Shown here one piece after another: positions 53,741-62,310 of a stretch of DNA of 64,000 bases (position 1 is its first letter; every line of letters starts with the position of its first letter). This DNA is from Streptococcus sanguinis. Its GTDB lineage: Bacteria; Bacillota; Bacilli; Lactobacillales; Streptococcaceae. A program made the translations under genes and the position numbers. Location: assembly GCF_900635155.1 (NCBI RefSeq), contig NZ_LR134002.1:682001-746000 (forward strand), read 5' to 3'. The notes below the pieces were generated by a model that worked only from the letters and a program-made list of their open reading frames with translations, ran no database searches and had not been told where the DNA came from.

Positions 53741-55756
53741 ATGAAGAAAAGAACGAAAATCATTCTAACTTCTACGTTGACTGTGACCGGCCTAATCTTG
53801 GCTGCCGGTGGCTACTTGGCTTATAAGACCTTTGTCCCTCAGGAGACACCGGTCGATAAGAATGCCACAGTGAGAACCAATTACTATCAAGCCATCAATA
53901 AAAAATGGCTGGAAAAGGCAGAAATCCCTAGCGATCAGCCATCTAATGGTGTGTTTTATGAGCTGAACGAGCAGGTCAAGGATAAGATGAAGGCGGATGT
54001 CAAAAATCTAGTCTCTGGTAAAGAAGAGTCAACGATTGAAGGCATGCCCGAGTTTATCAAATACTACCAGCAGGCTACTGACTTCAAGCAGCGGGAAAAG
54101 GATGGCCTAGCCCCTCTCAAGTCCTATCTCAAGGAAATTGAAGATTTGTCCGACCTGAAGGACCTGGCTAGCAAGGCTGTTGACTGGGAAAAGCGTGGTC
54201 TAGCACTGCCGTTTACCCTTGAAATTAGTTCTAACCTGGAAAATACCAATCAGAAACAAGTGAATTTGTCCAGTCCAAGTCTTATGCTGCCGGATAAGAG
54301 CTACTATGAAGATGAAGGTGCTAAGAAAAGGATGATGGATCCGCTGGAAAAAGCATTCAAAGAAGCCTTTCAAAAGCTAGGCTACAGTGAAAAAGACAGC
54401 GAAAAGATCGTCAAAGAAGCCTTAGAATTTGATGGAGAATTGGCCAAGTATGCCCAAAGCAATGAAGAAGCTTCGGAAATTAAAAATCTTCACCATCTTA
54501 AGACGGCAGAAGACATCAATGCCTACTCTGATACCTTTAAGTTTCACGATATTATCAATGACTATCTAGGCCAGGAAGCTGGTGATGTCAACGTTCCTAA
54601 TCCTAAATATTATGAAAATTTTGCCAAGGTAGTTAATGACAAGAACTTTGGCAAGATCAAATCTTGGATGCTTGTGAAGCAGGCAGCATCAGCATCTAGT
54701 TTTCTAACCGATGACTATCGGCTGATTTTTGCAGAGTACCAAAAATCCTTGCAAGGTACTAAGGAAGCAACTTCAAAAGAAGATGCAGCATACGATCTGA
54801 CAACAGGAACTTTTTCAGATGTCTTCAGTCTTTACTATGGACGCAAATATTTCGGTGAGGAAGCCAAGCAAGAAGTGACCCAAATGGTCAAGGATATCAA
54901 GGAAGTCTATCGGGAACGTATGCTGAAAAACGAATGGCTGTCAGAAGAAACCAAGCAGAAAGCAGTCAAGAAGCTGGATACCATGAAACTCTATATCGGC
55001 TATCCTGAAAAAGTTCGCGAAGTGACTAAGGCCTTGAAAGTGGACGACAAGAAATCCTTCTTTGAAAATGCAATTGCTTTGAGTCAGGCAAAAAATCAAT
55101 ATGATGTTGAGCACTTCTCTGAGCCAGTAGACAAGACCGAGTGGGTGATGCCTTCCTATGATATCAACGCTTACTACTCACAGGAAAATAACAGTATCAA
55201 CTTCCCAGCCGCAATCCTGCAGAATCCATTCTTTGATGTTAAGCAAGAGATGGAAAAGAACTACGGCGGTATCGGTATGGTTATTGGTCATGAGATTACT
55301 CACGCCTTCGACTCAAACGGTGCAAACTTTGATGAAGAGGGGAATTTGAACAATTGGTGGACAGAAGCAGATAAGAAAGCTTTTGACAAGAAAATTGAAG
55401 CTGTTACCAAGCAGTGGGATGGTATTGAAATCTACGGCGGCAAGGTCAATGGCAAGCTTACGGTAACAGAAAATGTAGCCGATGCGGGTGGACTTTCAGC
55501 TACTCTAGAAGTCGTTAAAAAGAAATATCCAGATGCAGACTTGAAGAATTACTTTGAAAACTATGCCAATATCTGGAGAAGCAAGGCCAGTCTGCAATTT
55601 AACCAACTTCTCTTGAAGGTGGATGTCCATGCTCCGGCCGAGCTACAGGTCAACCAGCAGCTCAAAAATGTAGAGGACTTTTATGAAACATATCCAGAAA
55701 TCAAGGAAGGCGATGCCATGTATCTGGCTCCAGATAAGCGGGTCAGCGTATGGTAA
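53741..55756 (+). CDS. pepO: PepO-type M13 endopeptidase with N-terminal membrane anchor
   Basis: The 671-residue protein has an N-terminal signal anchor (about 7-30), then an M13 neprilysin-type domain: zinc motif HEITH (H517, E518, H521), third ligand E577 in ENVADAGG, and the C-terminal PDKRVSVW. It would cleave peptides outside the membrane. PepO-type enzymes of streptococci degrade host peptides and their own signalling peptides. The anchor is unusual, since pneumococcal PepO lacks a clear one. The ATG at 53741 follows AAGGAGG. Confidence 0.9.
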   Translation: MKKRTKIILTSTLTVTGLILAAGGYLAYKTFVPQETPVDKNATVRTNYYQAINKKWLEKAEIPSDQPSNGVFYELNEQVKDKMKADVKNLVSGKEESTIEGMPEFIKYYQQATDFKQREKDGLAPLKSYLKEIEDLSDLKDLASKAVDWEKRGLALPFTLEISSNLENTNQKQVNLSSPSLMLPDKSYYEDEGAKKRMMDPLEKAFKEAFQKLGYSEKDSEKIVKEALEFDGELAKYAQSNEEASEIKNLHHLKTAEDINAYSDTFKFHDIINDYLGQEAGDVNVPNPKYYENFAKVVNDKNFGKIKSWMLVKQAASASSFLTDDYRLIFAEYQKSLQGTKEATSKEDAAYDLTTGTFSDVFSLYYGRKYFGEEAKQEVTQMVKDIKEVYRERMLKNEWLSEETKQKAVKKLDTMKLYIGYPEKVREVTKALKVDDKKSFFENAIALSQAKNQYDVEHFSEPVDKTEWVMPSYDINAYYSQENNSINFPAAILQNPFFDVKQEMEKNYGGIGMVIGHEITHAFDSNGANFDEEGNLNNWWTEADKKAFDKKIEAVTKQWDGIEIYGGKVNGKLTVTENVADAGGLSATLEVVKKKYPDADLKNYFENYANIWRSKASLQFNQLLLKVDVHAPAELQVNQQLKNVEDFYETYPEIKEGDAMYLAPDKRVSVW

Positions 55757-55776
55757 GATTGCTTGTCTAGAGAAGA

Positions 55777-55939
55777 TGGTAAAATAATCTAAGCTATGAA
55801 GCACAACCAGTTTGGTAATAGGAGAGAAGTTCATTCTTTTTCTCCTATCCATTCTTTCCTGCGACACTTGCGCGGCTGCGGGTTGTGCCTCCGCAGCCAC
55901 GTGTCTTTAAAGTCAGATTTTATCTGGCTTTTTTCTTTT
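55777..55939 (+). ncRNA. Candidate structured small RNA between pepO and the C69 gene
   Basis: An extended -10, TGGTAAAAT (55777-55785), is followed by three hairpins: ATAGGAGA/TCTCCTAT (55818-55825 with 55841-55848), a GC-rich GGCTGCGG/CCGCAGCC stem (55874-55881 with 55891-55898) inside GACAC/GTGTC (55863-55867 with 55901-55905), and a terminator, AGTCAGA/TCTGGCT (55911-55917 with 55923-55929) plus Ts. The RNA would be about 145 nt. The GC-rich part is unlike its AT-rich surroundings. I do not recognise the family. The rest of the gap 55757-56158 holds the C69 promoter. Confidence 0.55.
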
Positions 55940-56073
55940 ACAAAAAAATTTTTATGCAGCTTGATATACATCTATGGAAATTTATACAAGAGGTTTGGAG
56001 GGGCTACTAGGTATAGAGCTAGAGTAATTTTTTCCTAGGGGAATTTATTCATTTTAGGCGGTAGAAGAGATTT

Positions 56074-56111
56074 TGGAAACGCTTGCAACCATGGTAAGAG
56101 AATAGTATACT
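56074..56111 (+). promoter_or_regulatory. CcpA-type cre overlapping the promoter of the first C69 gene
   Basis: TGGAAACGCTTGCA (56074-56087) differs from the cre consensus at one base. It overlaps the -35 TTGCAA (56083-56088), with TATACT (56106-56111) 17 bp on. The same arrangement stands before the second C69 gene. Confidence 0.65.
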
Positions 56112-56158
56112 AAATATGCGATAAATATTTTATCAATTAATATACAAAGGAGAAACTG

Positions 56159-57823
56159 ATGAAAAAGAAATTTTTCAGTTGGGCTATTCCAGCCTTGATG
56201 CTTCTTACACTCTTCCCTTTTCAGGCTGTCTCAGCCTGTACCGGATTTATTATCGGGAAGGATTTGACGACGGATGGTTCGACTCTCTATGGTCGAACAG
56301 AGGACCTGGAGCCCAATCACAACAAGAATTTTGTGGTGCGGGAGCGCAAGTATAACAAGGCTGGTGATCAATTCGTAGATGAAACCAATGGCTTTAGCTT
56401 TGATTTGCCAGCTGTTAGCTACAAGTATACGGCCGTACCGGATGTGACACCAGAGCAGGGAGTTTTCGATGAGGCCGGTTTTAATGAGGAAGGCGTTTCT
56501 ATCTCTGCGACAGTCTCAGCCAGTGCTAATGATGATATTCAAAAAGTAGATCCTTATGTTAAGGATGGTATCGCTGAATCTGCTTTAACTTCTGTAGTCC
56601 TGCCTCATGTGAAAACAGCCAAAGAGGGAGTGGAGCTCTTAGCCAAAATTGTCAGAGAAAAAGGTGCAGCAGAAGGCAATATCGTGACGATTGCTGACAA
56701 GACGGGTGTATGGTATATGGAAATCCTTTCTGGCCACCAATACGCTGCCATCAAGTTTCCGGATGACAAATACGCTGTTTTTCCCAATACATTTTTCCTA
56801 GGCAGTTTAGATCAAAATGGTAGTGAAAATACGATTCTTTCAGCTGATCTTGAGAAAACAGCGCGTGATGCGGGGACTTATAAGGAAATAAATGGGAGCT
56901 TTCATGTAGCTCAGTCCTATAATCCGCCGCTGGCTGAAGCTGACCGCTCTCGGGTTTGGTCTGGTATCAAGGCGCTGGATCCCAATGCAGATGTGCAATA
57001 TGACGATGAATACTTTGAACTCATGCACTCAACCAGCGACAAGCTTAGTCTGCGTGATGCCATGAACTTGCAGCGCAATCGCTTGGAAGGAACAGACTTC
57101 AAACCGCAAGATCAGATGGAGTTGGATGGGAAAGGGATTCCAGATAAAACCAAAGCAGACCCAGTTTATAAATATCCTATCTCCAATCCAAATGTCATGG
57201 AGGCTCACATCTTCCAGCTCAAGGATCATTTACCTGCCTCTACTGGAGGAGGAATTCTTTGGCTAGCCATGGGAAGTCCGCGCAATGCGCCCTACCTCCC
57301 TTACTATGGCAATATCAGCAATACCTCTCAGCCTTATCAAGAAATGAGTACAGCTTATAATGAGAATTCCTGGTATTGGACTGTTAGCCGCATCAATGAT
57401 TTGGTTGCAAAATATCCAGAACTATTTGAAGATGGCTCTATTCGCAGTGAAATTGAGCGTATGGAAAGCCAATGGATGGAGGAACAGCCTGCTCATGACA
57501 GCGAGCAGATTAGTCTGTCTGAACAGCCAGAACAAGCTAGTCTGAAAGCAACAAAGGATTCTATGGAGCGAGCGGATTTAGTCTTTAAGCGCCTCAAGGA
57601 AATCCAGAAGATTGCTGAAGATAAGGTCGTGGCTGAATATGGTACAAGTGCTTTAGAAGAGATTGAGGAGTCAGAGGACTCTGACACAGAGGAGACAATT
57701 CGTCTGGAAGATTTTGACTACGATATTGCTATTGCAGGAGGTATCTTTGTCTTGACTGTGATTGGAATAGCCATTTATCTTGTCAAAGGAAAAAATAGAA
57801 AAGGAGCAGACAGTCATGAATAA
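56159..57823 (+). CDS. C69-family dipeptidase, membrane-anchored at the C-terminus
   Basis: The 554-residue protein has a signal peptide ending AVSA before C27, and CTGFIIGKD is the N-terminal nucleophile motif of C69 (PepD) peptidases. Signal-peptide cleavage would itself free the catalytic Cys. The peptidase domain spans about 27-480; an acidic linker and one membrane segment (about 520-540) with a basic tail follow. It would act on dipeptides or short peptides on the cell surface. It lies 8 bp into the following PrsW gene. A paralogue with a sortase anchor is at 58762. Confidence 0.88.
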   Translation: MKKKFFSWAIPALMLLTLFPFQAVSACTGFIIGKDLTTDGSTLYGRTEDLEPNHNKNFVVRERKYNKAGDQFVDETNGFSFDLPAVSYKYTAVPDVTPEQGVFDEAGFNEEGVSISATVSASANDDIQKVDPYVKDGIAESALTSVVLPHVKTAKEGVELLAKIVREKGAAEGNIVTIADKTGVWYMEILSGHQYAAIKFPDDKYAVFPNTFFLGSLDQNGSENTILSADLEKTARDAGTYKEINGSFHVAQSYNPPLAEADRSRVWSGIKALDPNADVQYDDEYFELMHSTSDKLSLRDAMNLQRNRLEGTDFKPQDQMELDGKGIPDKTKADPVYKYPISNPNVMEAHIFQLKDHLPASTGGGILWLAMGSPRNAPYLPYYGNISNTSQPYQEMSTAYNENSWYWTVSRINDLVAKYPELFEDGSIRSEIERMESQWMEEQPAHDSEQISLSEQPEQASLKATKDSMERADLVFKRLKEIQKIAEDKVVAEYGTSALEEIEESEDSDTEETIRLEDFDYDIAIAGGIFVLTVIGIAIYLVKGKNRKGADSHE

Positions 57824-58637
57824 AACAAGAAGAATTGCTCTCTATATCTACTTAGTCCTAGCTGGTATTGGCTTGCAGTTTGAGCTTGGGGGCATGGCGG
57901 AGAAGGATGTCACCTTAGAAGCTGGCCGCGACTTGGTTCTGAACTTTGCTGTTTTAGCTGCCTTTTTCCTGCCTTTCTATTTCTTGATTAAAAAACTCGC
58001 CAAAAAGTTATCGGTTGAGACGATTGTTCTAGGAACAGCCCTCTTTGGAGGTGCCTTTATCTCTGGCTGGCTAAGTTTTGCAGGCAATAGCTTGATTGAT
58101 ATTATTAACTCTAACTTTATCAAGGATCCTGCTGTTTTCAATGCTTGGACCAATGCACTGACAGCTCCTTTTGCAGAGGAATTTTTCAAGTCTCTGACAG
58201 CTTTTGCAGCTCTCTACATTTTGGGGCGCAAGGATATTCAGTCAGTCTTCATTGCTGGGCTAAGTTCGGGCTTTGGCTTTCAAGTCATAGAAGATATTGC
58301 CTATGTATCCAGAGTGACTTTCGGGGGAGAATATAGTGGATCCTTAGAAGCAGTTGGAAGAATTGCTGGCGGATTGGCTTCACATACTCTCTATACAGCA
58401 GTGGTAACCGTTGGAGTTTATCTTCTCTTCTCCACGGCTTACAAGAAATACCGCCTCTTTGGTCTCTGGTGCGTCGTATCAACAGTTGCTAATCACTTTA
58501 TTTGGAACTCTCCTTTCTTCGAAACAGAGCATCGGATTAACATTGTTGTCGGATTCTTATTTGCCTTTCTCGTTGCTACTTTTATAGAAGTTTACCGACT
58601 GGTTTTGAAGGAGAAAAAGACAGATTTAGAAATTTAA
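57816..58637 (+). CDS. Third PrsW-like intramembrane protease
   Basis: The 273-residue protein has about eight membrane segments and the PrsW motifs: FAEEFFK (E121, E122, K125), GFQVIED (E159), ASHTLY (H190) and ANHFIWN near 231-237. It is a more distant paralogue of the pair at 2105-3831. It overlaps the upstream C69 gene by 8 bp, with AAAAGGAG inside that gene, so the two are co-expressed. The surface peptidase or its membrane stub is a possible substrate, by position only. Confidence 0.8.
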   Translation: MNKTRRIALYIYLVLAGIGLQFELGGMAEKDVTLEAGRDLVLNFAVLAAFFLPFYFLIKKLAKKLSVETIVLGTALFGGAFISGWLSFAGNSLIDIINSNFIKDPAVFNAWTNALTAPFAEEFFKSLTAFAALYILGRKDIQSVFIAGLSSGFGFQVIEDIAYVSRVTFGGEYSGSLEAVGRIAGGLASHTLYTAVVTVGVYLLFSTAYKKYRLFGLWCVVSTVANHFIWNSPFFETEHRINIVVGFLFAFLVATFIEVYRLVLKEKKTDLEI

Positions 58638-58669
58638 ATAATTTTCAGGGAATATATAAAACAAGAACT

Positions 58670-58707
58670 TGTAATCGCTTGCAAAACCTGGAGTAAAAGG
58701 CTATACT
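58670..58707 (+). promoter_or_regulatory. CcpA-type cre overlapping the promoter of the second C69 gene
   Basis: TGTAATCGCTTGCA (58670-58683) fits TGWAANCGNTNNCA. It overlaps -35 TTGCAA (58679-58684), with TATACT (58702-58707) 17 bp on. Confidence 0.65.
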
Positions 58708-58761
58708 GAATATAGTATTTAATTTTGTAATTTTTTACAAAAAAACAAAGGAGATATTTTT

Positions 58762-60813
58762 ATGAAAAAAATATTGTTTCGTTCCTTGTTAGCTCTTTCG
58801 ACCATTTTTCTCTTTCCTTTCCAAGTGGTTGAAGCCTGCACAGGATTTATCGTCGGGAAAGACCTGACTGCAGACGGCACGACGCTTTACGGTCGGACAG
58901 AGGACTTGGAGCCCAATCACAATAAGGTCTTTCTGGTTCATCCGAGAAAGACCAATGCGAGTGGTGCCAAGCTGGTCGATGAAACCAACGGCTTTGAATG
59001 GACCCTGCCGGCAGAAAGCTACAAGTATACTTCGGTATCAGATGTGACCCCATCCCAAGGTATTTTTGACGAGGTTGGCTTCAATGAATACGGTGTTTCG
59101 ATTTCTGCGACAGTTTCTGCCAAGGCCAATGATGCCATCCAAAAAGTGGATCCTTATGTAGAAAATGGCTTGGCAGAGTCTATCCTGACAACCGTCGTTC
59201 TGCCCCATGTTCAGACAGCCCGTCAGGGTGTGGAGCTGATGGCACAAATTGTCAGAGAGCAGGGAGCAGCAGAGGGGAATATTATCACCATTGCTGACAA
59301 GACCGGTGTCTGGTATATGGAAATCCTATCTGGTCACCAATATGTTGCTATTAAATTCCCAGATGACAAGTATGCAGTCTTTCCTAATACTTTCTTCTTG
59401 GGCAGTGTTGACTTTGACGATACAGAAAATGTTATTGCATCAAAGGGTGTTCAGGATGTAGCCAAGCAGGCTAATTCTTATAAAGAAATTGACGGAAAAT
59501 TCCATATTTCTCAGTCCTACAATCCACCGATGGCAGAGGCAGATCGTTCACGTGCCTGGGCAGGTATCACCAGTCTGGATCCAAATGCGGCCGTGTCTTA
59601 TAACGACTCTTACTTTGATCTCATGCACTCCACAGACAGAAAGATCAGTGTAGCAGATGTCATGGCTATGCAGCGCAATCGCTTTGAGGGCACTCAGTTC
59701 AAACCGCTGGACCAAATGGAGCTAGATGGTAAAGGGCTGCCACAACGCGGTACGACAGATCCTGTTTACAAATATCCGCTGGGCAACCCAAATGTCATGG
59801 AAGCTCATATCTTCCAGCTTAAAGACGGCGTTCCAGCCAATATGGGCGGAGGCACTATGTGGCTAGCGGTAGGCAGCCCTCGCTTCTCACCTTACCTGCC
59901 TTATAATGGTAATATCACAGATACTTACGATGCTTATAAGGTCAACACAACTGGCTACAGTCCAGACTCTTGGTACTGGGTAGCATCTCATATCTACGAT
60001 ATGGCAGCCAAGCATCAAGACCTCTTTGGTACTTCTGTCCAAGACAGATGGAAGGCCTTGGAAGCCCGCTTTATTGAGGAACAAAATGCTCTAGATGCAG
60101 CCAATGCAGCTCTGCCAGACTCCTCAGCAAAAGTTACAGAAGAAACACAGGCTCGAGCAGCGCAAGTCTTTAAGGAAATGAAAGAGCTAGAAGCTGAAAT
60201 GGAAGCTAAAATCAAGGAAGCAACAAAAACTACTCCTTCCAGCTCCAGCAAAGATTCTAGCAGCTCTTCGTCATCTCAAAGCTCATCCAGTTCTTCCTCT
60301 TCAGCAACTTCTAGCAGTTCTGATACACGGACGGAAGTCAATGTAGAAGATGACAGCTTGGTGGATGTTGCAACTGGTATTCGCTTGAAAAATGCTGACT
60401 TAGTCAAGGGCGGTCTTCAGCTGTCTGTGCAAAAACTGGAAAGCAAGAATCAGCCGACAGATACCTATGACATTCGCTTGACCGATCCGAATGGTCAGCC
60501 AGTGCATCAGGTCAGTCCGACCCTTGTGACGATTCCAGTTCGCAAGGACCTGCCAGTAGATGCCGTCTATGCTCTGGATGAAAATGGCAAGCAGGTTGAG
60601 AAGTTTGATGTAACGGTTAATCAAAACCAGACTATCAGCTTCACGACCAATCATTTCTCTGTCTATCAAGTGCAGTATCGAAATGAGCAGTCCGTCAAGG
60701 CCAAGAAAAAAGACCTGCCATCAACAGGTGAGCAAGTCACCATCATGGGCCTTGCTGGCTTGATTATCCTAGCAGGAGTCTTCTTCCTTTTGAAGAAAAC
60801 AAAGAAAAACTAA
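58762..60813 (+). CDS. C69-family dipeptidase with LPXTG anchor
   Basis: The 683-residue protein has a signal peptide ending VVEA before C26 (CTGFIVGKD, the N-terminal nucleophile), a C69 domain closely like that of the 56159 gene, a Ser-rich linker (about 493-515), a beta-type domain (about 520-640) and LPSTG with a hydrophobic segment and basic tail. Sortase would attach it to the wall. The same cre/promoter as its paralogue suggests that both are induced when preferred sugar is low. A terminator follows. Confidence 0.9.
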   Translation: MKKILFRSLLALSTIFLFPFQVVEACTGFIVGKDLTADGTTLYGRTEDLEPNHNKVFLVHPRKTNASGAKLVDETNGFEWTLPAESYKYTSVSDVTPSQGIFDEVGFNEYGVSISATVSAKANDAIQKVDPYVENGLAESILTTVVLPHVQTARQGVELMAQIVREQGAAEGNIITIADKTGVWYMEILSGHQYVAIKFPDDKYAVFPNTFFLGSVDFDDTENVIASKGVQDVAKQANSYKEIDGKFHISQSYNPPMAEADRSRAWAGITSLDPNAAVSYNDSYFDLMHSTDRKISVADVMAMQRNRFEGTQFKPLDQMELDGKGLPQRGTTDPVYKYPLGNPNVMEAHIFQLKDGVPANMGGGTMWLAVGSPRFSPYLPYNGNITDTYDAYKVNTTGYSPDSWYWVASHIYDMAAKHQDLFGTSVQDRWKALEARFIEEQNALDAANAALPDSSAKVTEETQARAAQVFKEMKELEAEMEAKIKEATKTTPSSSSKDSSSSSSSQSSSSSSSSATSSSSDTRTEVNVEDDSLVDVATGIRLKNADLVKGGLQLSVQKLESKNQPTDTYDIRLTDPNGQPVHQVSPTLVTIPVRKDLPVDAVYALDENGKQVEKFDVTVNQNQTISFTTNHFSVYQVQYRNEQSVKAKKKDLPSTGEQVTIMGLAGLIILAGVFFLLKKTKKN

Positions 60814-60824
60814 TCTAAAATAAA

Positions 60825-60857
60825 AAGAAGGCCGAGCAATATGTCCGGCCTTTCTTA
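60825..60857. terminator. Probably bidirectional terminator
   Basis: AAGGCCG (60828-60834) pairs with CGGCCTT (60846-60852), with A-rich sequence before and T-rich sequence after, between the convergent C69 and TetR genes. Confidence 0.8.
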
Positions 60858-60903
60858 GTGGAAAAAACGACTTTTGTCTAGGTCATCCTTCAAGCTAGAG
60901 CCC

Positions 60904-61464
60904 TTATCTCAAATAGTCATAGTTATAAGTAGTCAAAATTATGTCAGTGAGTTCTTCAGGTTCTTCTTGAGCTCCGCCAGCTATCCAAAGAGAAATAATC
61001 CCCTCAACACTGGATAGGAAGATTTCCAGTGCATATTTCGGAGGAATCTGAAAGTTCTCCTCTAAAAAACGCTGGGTAGCAGTCTCTTGCTTGTCACTCA
61101 GAATGATAGTGGTTATGTACTCCCGAATAGCCTCTCGAAAGTCAATATAATGGCTTCTGGTCAGGGCATTGATAAGACGTTCATTAGCGCGCAGTATATG
61201 AAATTTTGCTATCATTAATTTTTTGGGATATTCGTTCTCCACTTCAAACATACTATAACTAGAAAGTTGGGAAATAATGTCACTTTTGAGACTATCAACC
61301 ATCTGATACTTATCTTGGTAGTGGAGGTAGAAGGTGCCGCGATTAATCCCAGCCCGCTTGCAGAGCTTACTGATAGAGATGTTCTCGAATTTTTCTTCTG
61401 AAAGCAGCTGAATCAAGGCTTCCTTGATGTCTTCCTTAGTGCTGGTTTTTCTTTTCTGGATCAT
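60904..61464 (-). CDS. TetR-family regulator
   Basis: The 186-residue protein has the TetR DNA-binding part at residues 8-58 (IKEALIQLLSEEKFENISIS, then LCKRAGINRGTFYLHYQDK) and a helical ligand/dimer domain. It is divergent from an ABC exporter, and the region between has two near-identical palindromes, so it most likely represses itself and the exporter until an inducer binds. Confidence 0.9.
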   Translation of the reverse strand: MIQKRKTSTKEDIKEALIQLLSEEKFENISISKLCKRAGINRGTFYLHYQDKYQMVDSLKSDIISQLSSYSMFEVENEYPKKLMIAKFHILRANERLINALTRSHYIDFREAIREYITTIILSDKQETATQRFLEENFQIPPKYALEIFLSSVEGIISLWIAGGAQEEPEELTDIILTTYNYDYLR

Positions 61465-61485
61465 TTTTTCTTCCCTTTTTGCTTA

Positions 61486-61504
61486 AATCAACACTTTGTT
61501 GAAT
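61486..61504. promoter_or_regulatory. TetR operator 1
   Basis: AATCAACACTTTGTTGAAT is an 8-3-8 palindrome with one mismatch, close to the TetR start. Confidence 0.75.
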
Positions 61505-61512
61505 TTTGGTTA

Positions 61513-61541
61513 TTGCTTTTTATCTAAGCTCATTATATAAT
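61513..61541 (+). promoter_or_regulatory. Promoter of the ABC exporter operon
   Basis: TTGCTT (61513-61518) and TATAAT (61536-61541) are 17 bp apart; TetR operator 2 lies just downstream. Confidence 0.7.
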
Positions 61542-61554
61542 ATCTGTGATTTAG

Positions 61555-61573
61555 AATCAACACCTTGTTGATT
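61555..61573. promoter_or_regulatory. TetR operator 2
   Basis: AATCAACACCTTGTTGATT is a perfect 8-3-8 palindrome, 69 bp from operator 1, positioned to block transcription of the exporter genes. Confidence 0.8.
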
Positions 61574-61607
61574 TAAGGAGATAGGGTTTGAAAAGGAGAG
61601 AAACGAT

Positions 61608-62309
61608 ATGGCTTATATTGAAATGAAACATAGCTTTAAACGTTATCAGATGGGGGATACGGAAATAGTCGCCAATCACGATATTTCTTTTGAGATTGAA
61701 AAGGGGGAACTGGTTATTATCCTGGGTGCTTCTGGTGCCGGTAAGTCTACAGTTCTTAATATCCTTGGCGGTATGGATATCAATGATGAGGGAGACATCT
61801 TGATAGACGGACAGAATATTGCTGACTACAATTCTCACCAGCTGACGGACTATCGCCGCAATGACGTGGGCTTCGTCTTTCAGTTTTATAATTTGGTGCC
61901 TAACCTGACGGCTAAGGAAAATGTCGAATTGGCTTCTGAAATCGTCAAGGACGCTCAAGATCCAGTGGCAGCTCTGACCGCAGTTGGTCTGGAAAAACGC
62001 CTCAATAACTTTCCTGCTCAGCTATCAGGTGGGGAGCAGCAGAGGGTGTCCATTGCTCGGGCTGTGGCAAAAAATCCCAAGATTTTGCTCTGCGATGAGC
62101 CGACAGGGGCTCTGGACTACAATACTGGCAAGCAAGTGCTACAAATCTTACAGGATATGTCCCGCAATCAAGGAGCGACAGTTATTATCGTGACCCATAA
62201 TGCTGCCTTGGCTCCCATTGCTGACCGGGTTATCCGCATGCACGATGCGAGAGTCAAGAGTGTTACAGTCAATGAAGAGCCTCAGGATATAAGTACATTG
62301 GAGTATTGA
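61608..62309 (+). CDS. ABC transporter ATP-binding protein (MacB/LolD-like)
   Basis: The 233-residue ATPase has Walker [11 protein letters not shown]-loop [14 protein letters not shown], signature SGGEQQR and Walker [12 protein letters not shown], the pattern of MacB/LolD-type ATPases. It pairs with the FtsX-type permease that follows one base later. AAAGGAGAG precedes the ATG. TetR control suggests export of a toxic or envelope-active compound. Confidence 0.88.
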   Translation: MAYIEMKHSFKRYQMGDTEIVANHDISFEIEKGELVIILGASGAGKSTVLNILGGMDINDEGDILIDGQNIADYNSHQLTDYRRNDVGFVFQFYNLVPNLTAKENVELASEIVKDAQDPVAALTAVGLEKRLNNFPAQLSGGEQQRVSIARAVAKNPKILLCDEPTGALDYNTGKQVLQILQDMSRNQGATVIIVTHNAALAPIADRVIRMHDARVKSVTVNEEPQDISTLEY

Positions 62310-62310
62310 T

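Noticed and set aside
55796..56038. 80-codon frame after pepO
   Set aside because: It covers the three-hairpin RNA candidate including its terminator, has no ribosome-binding site, and its residues look non-coding.
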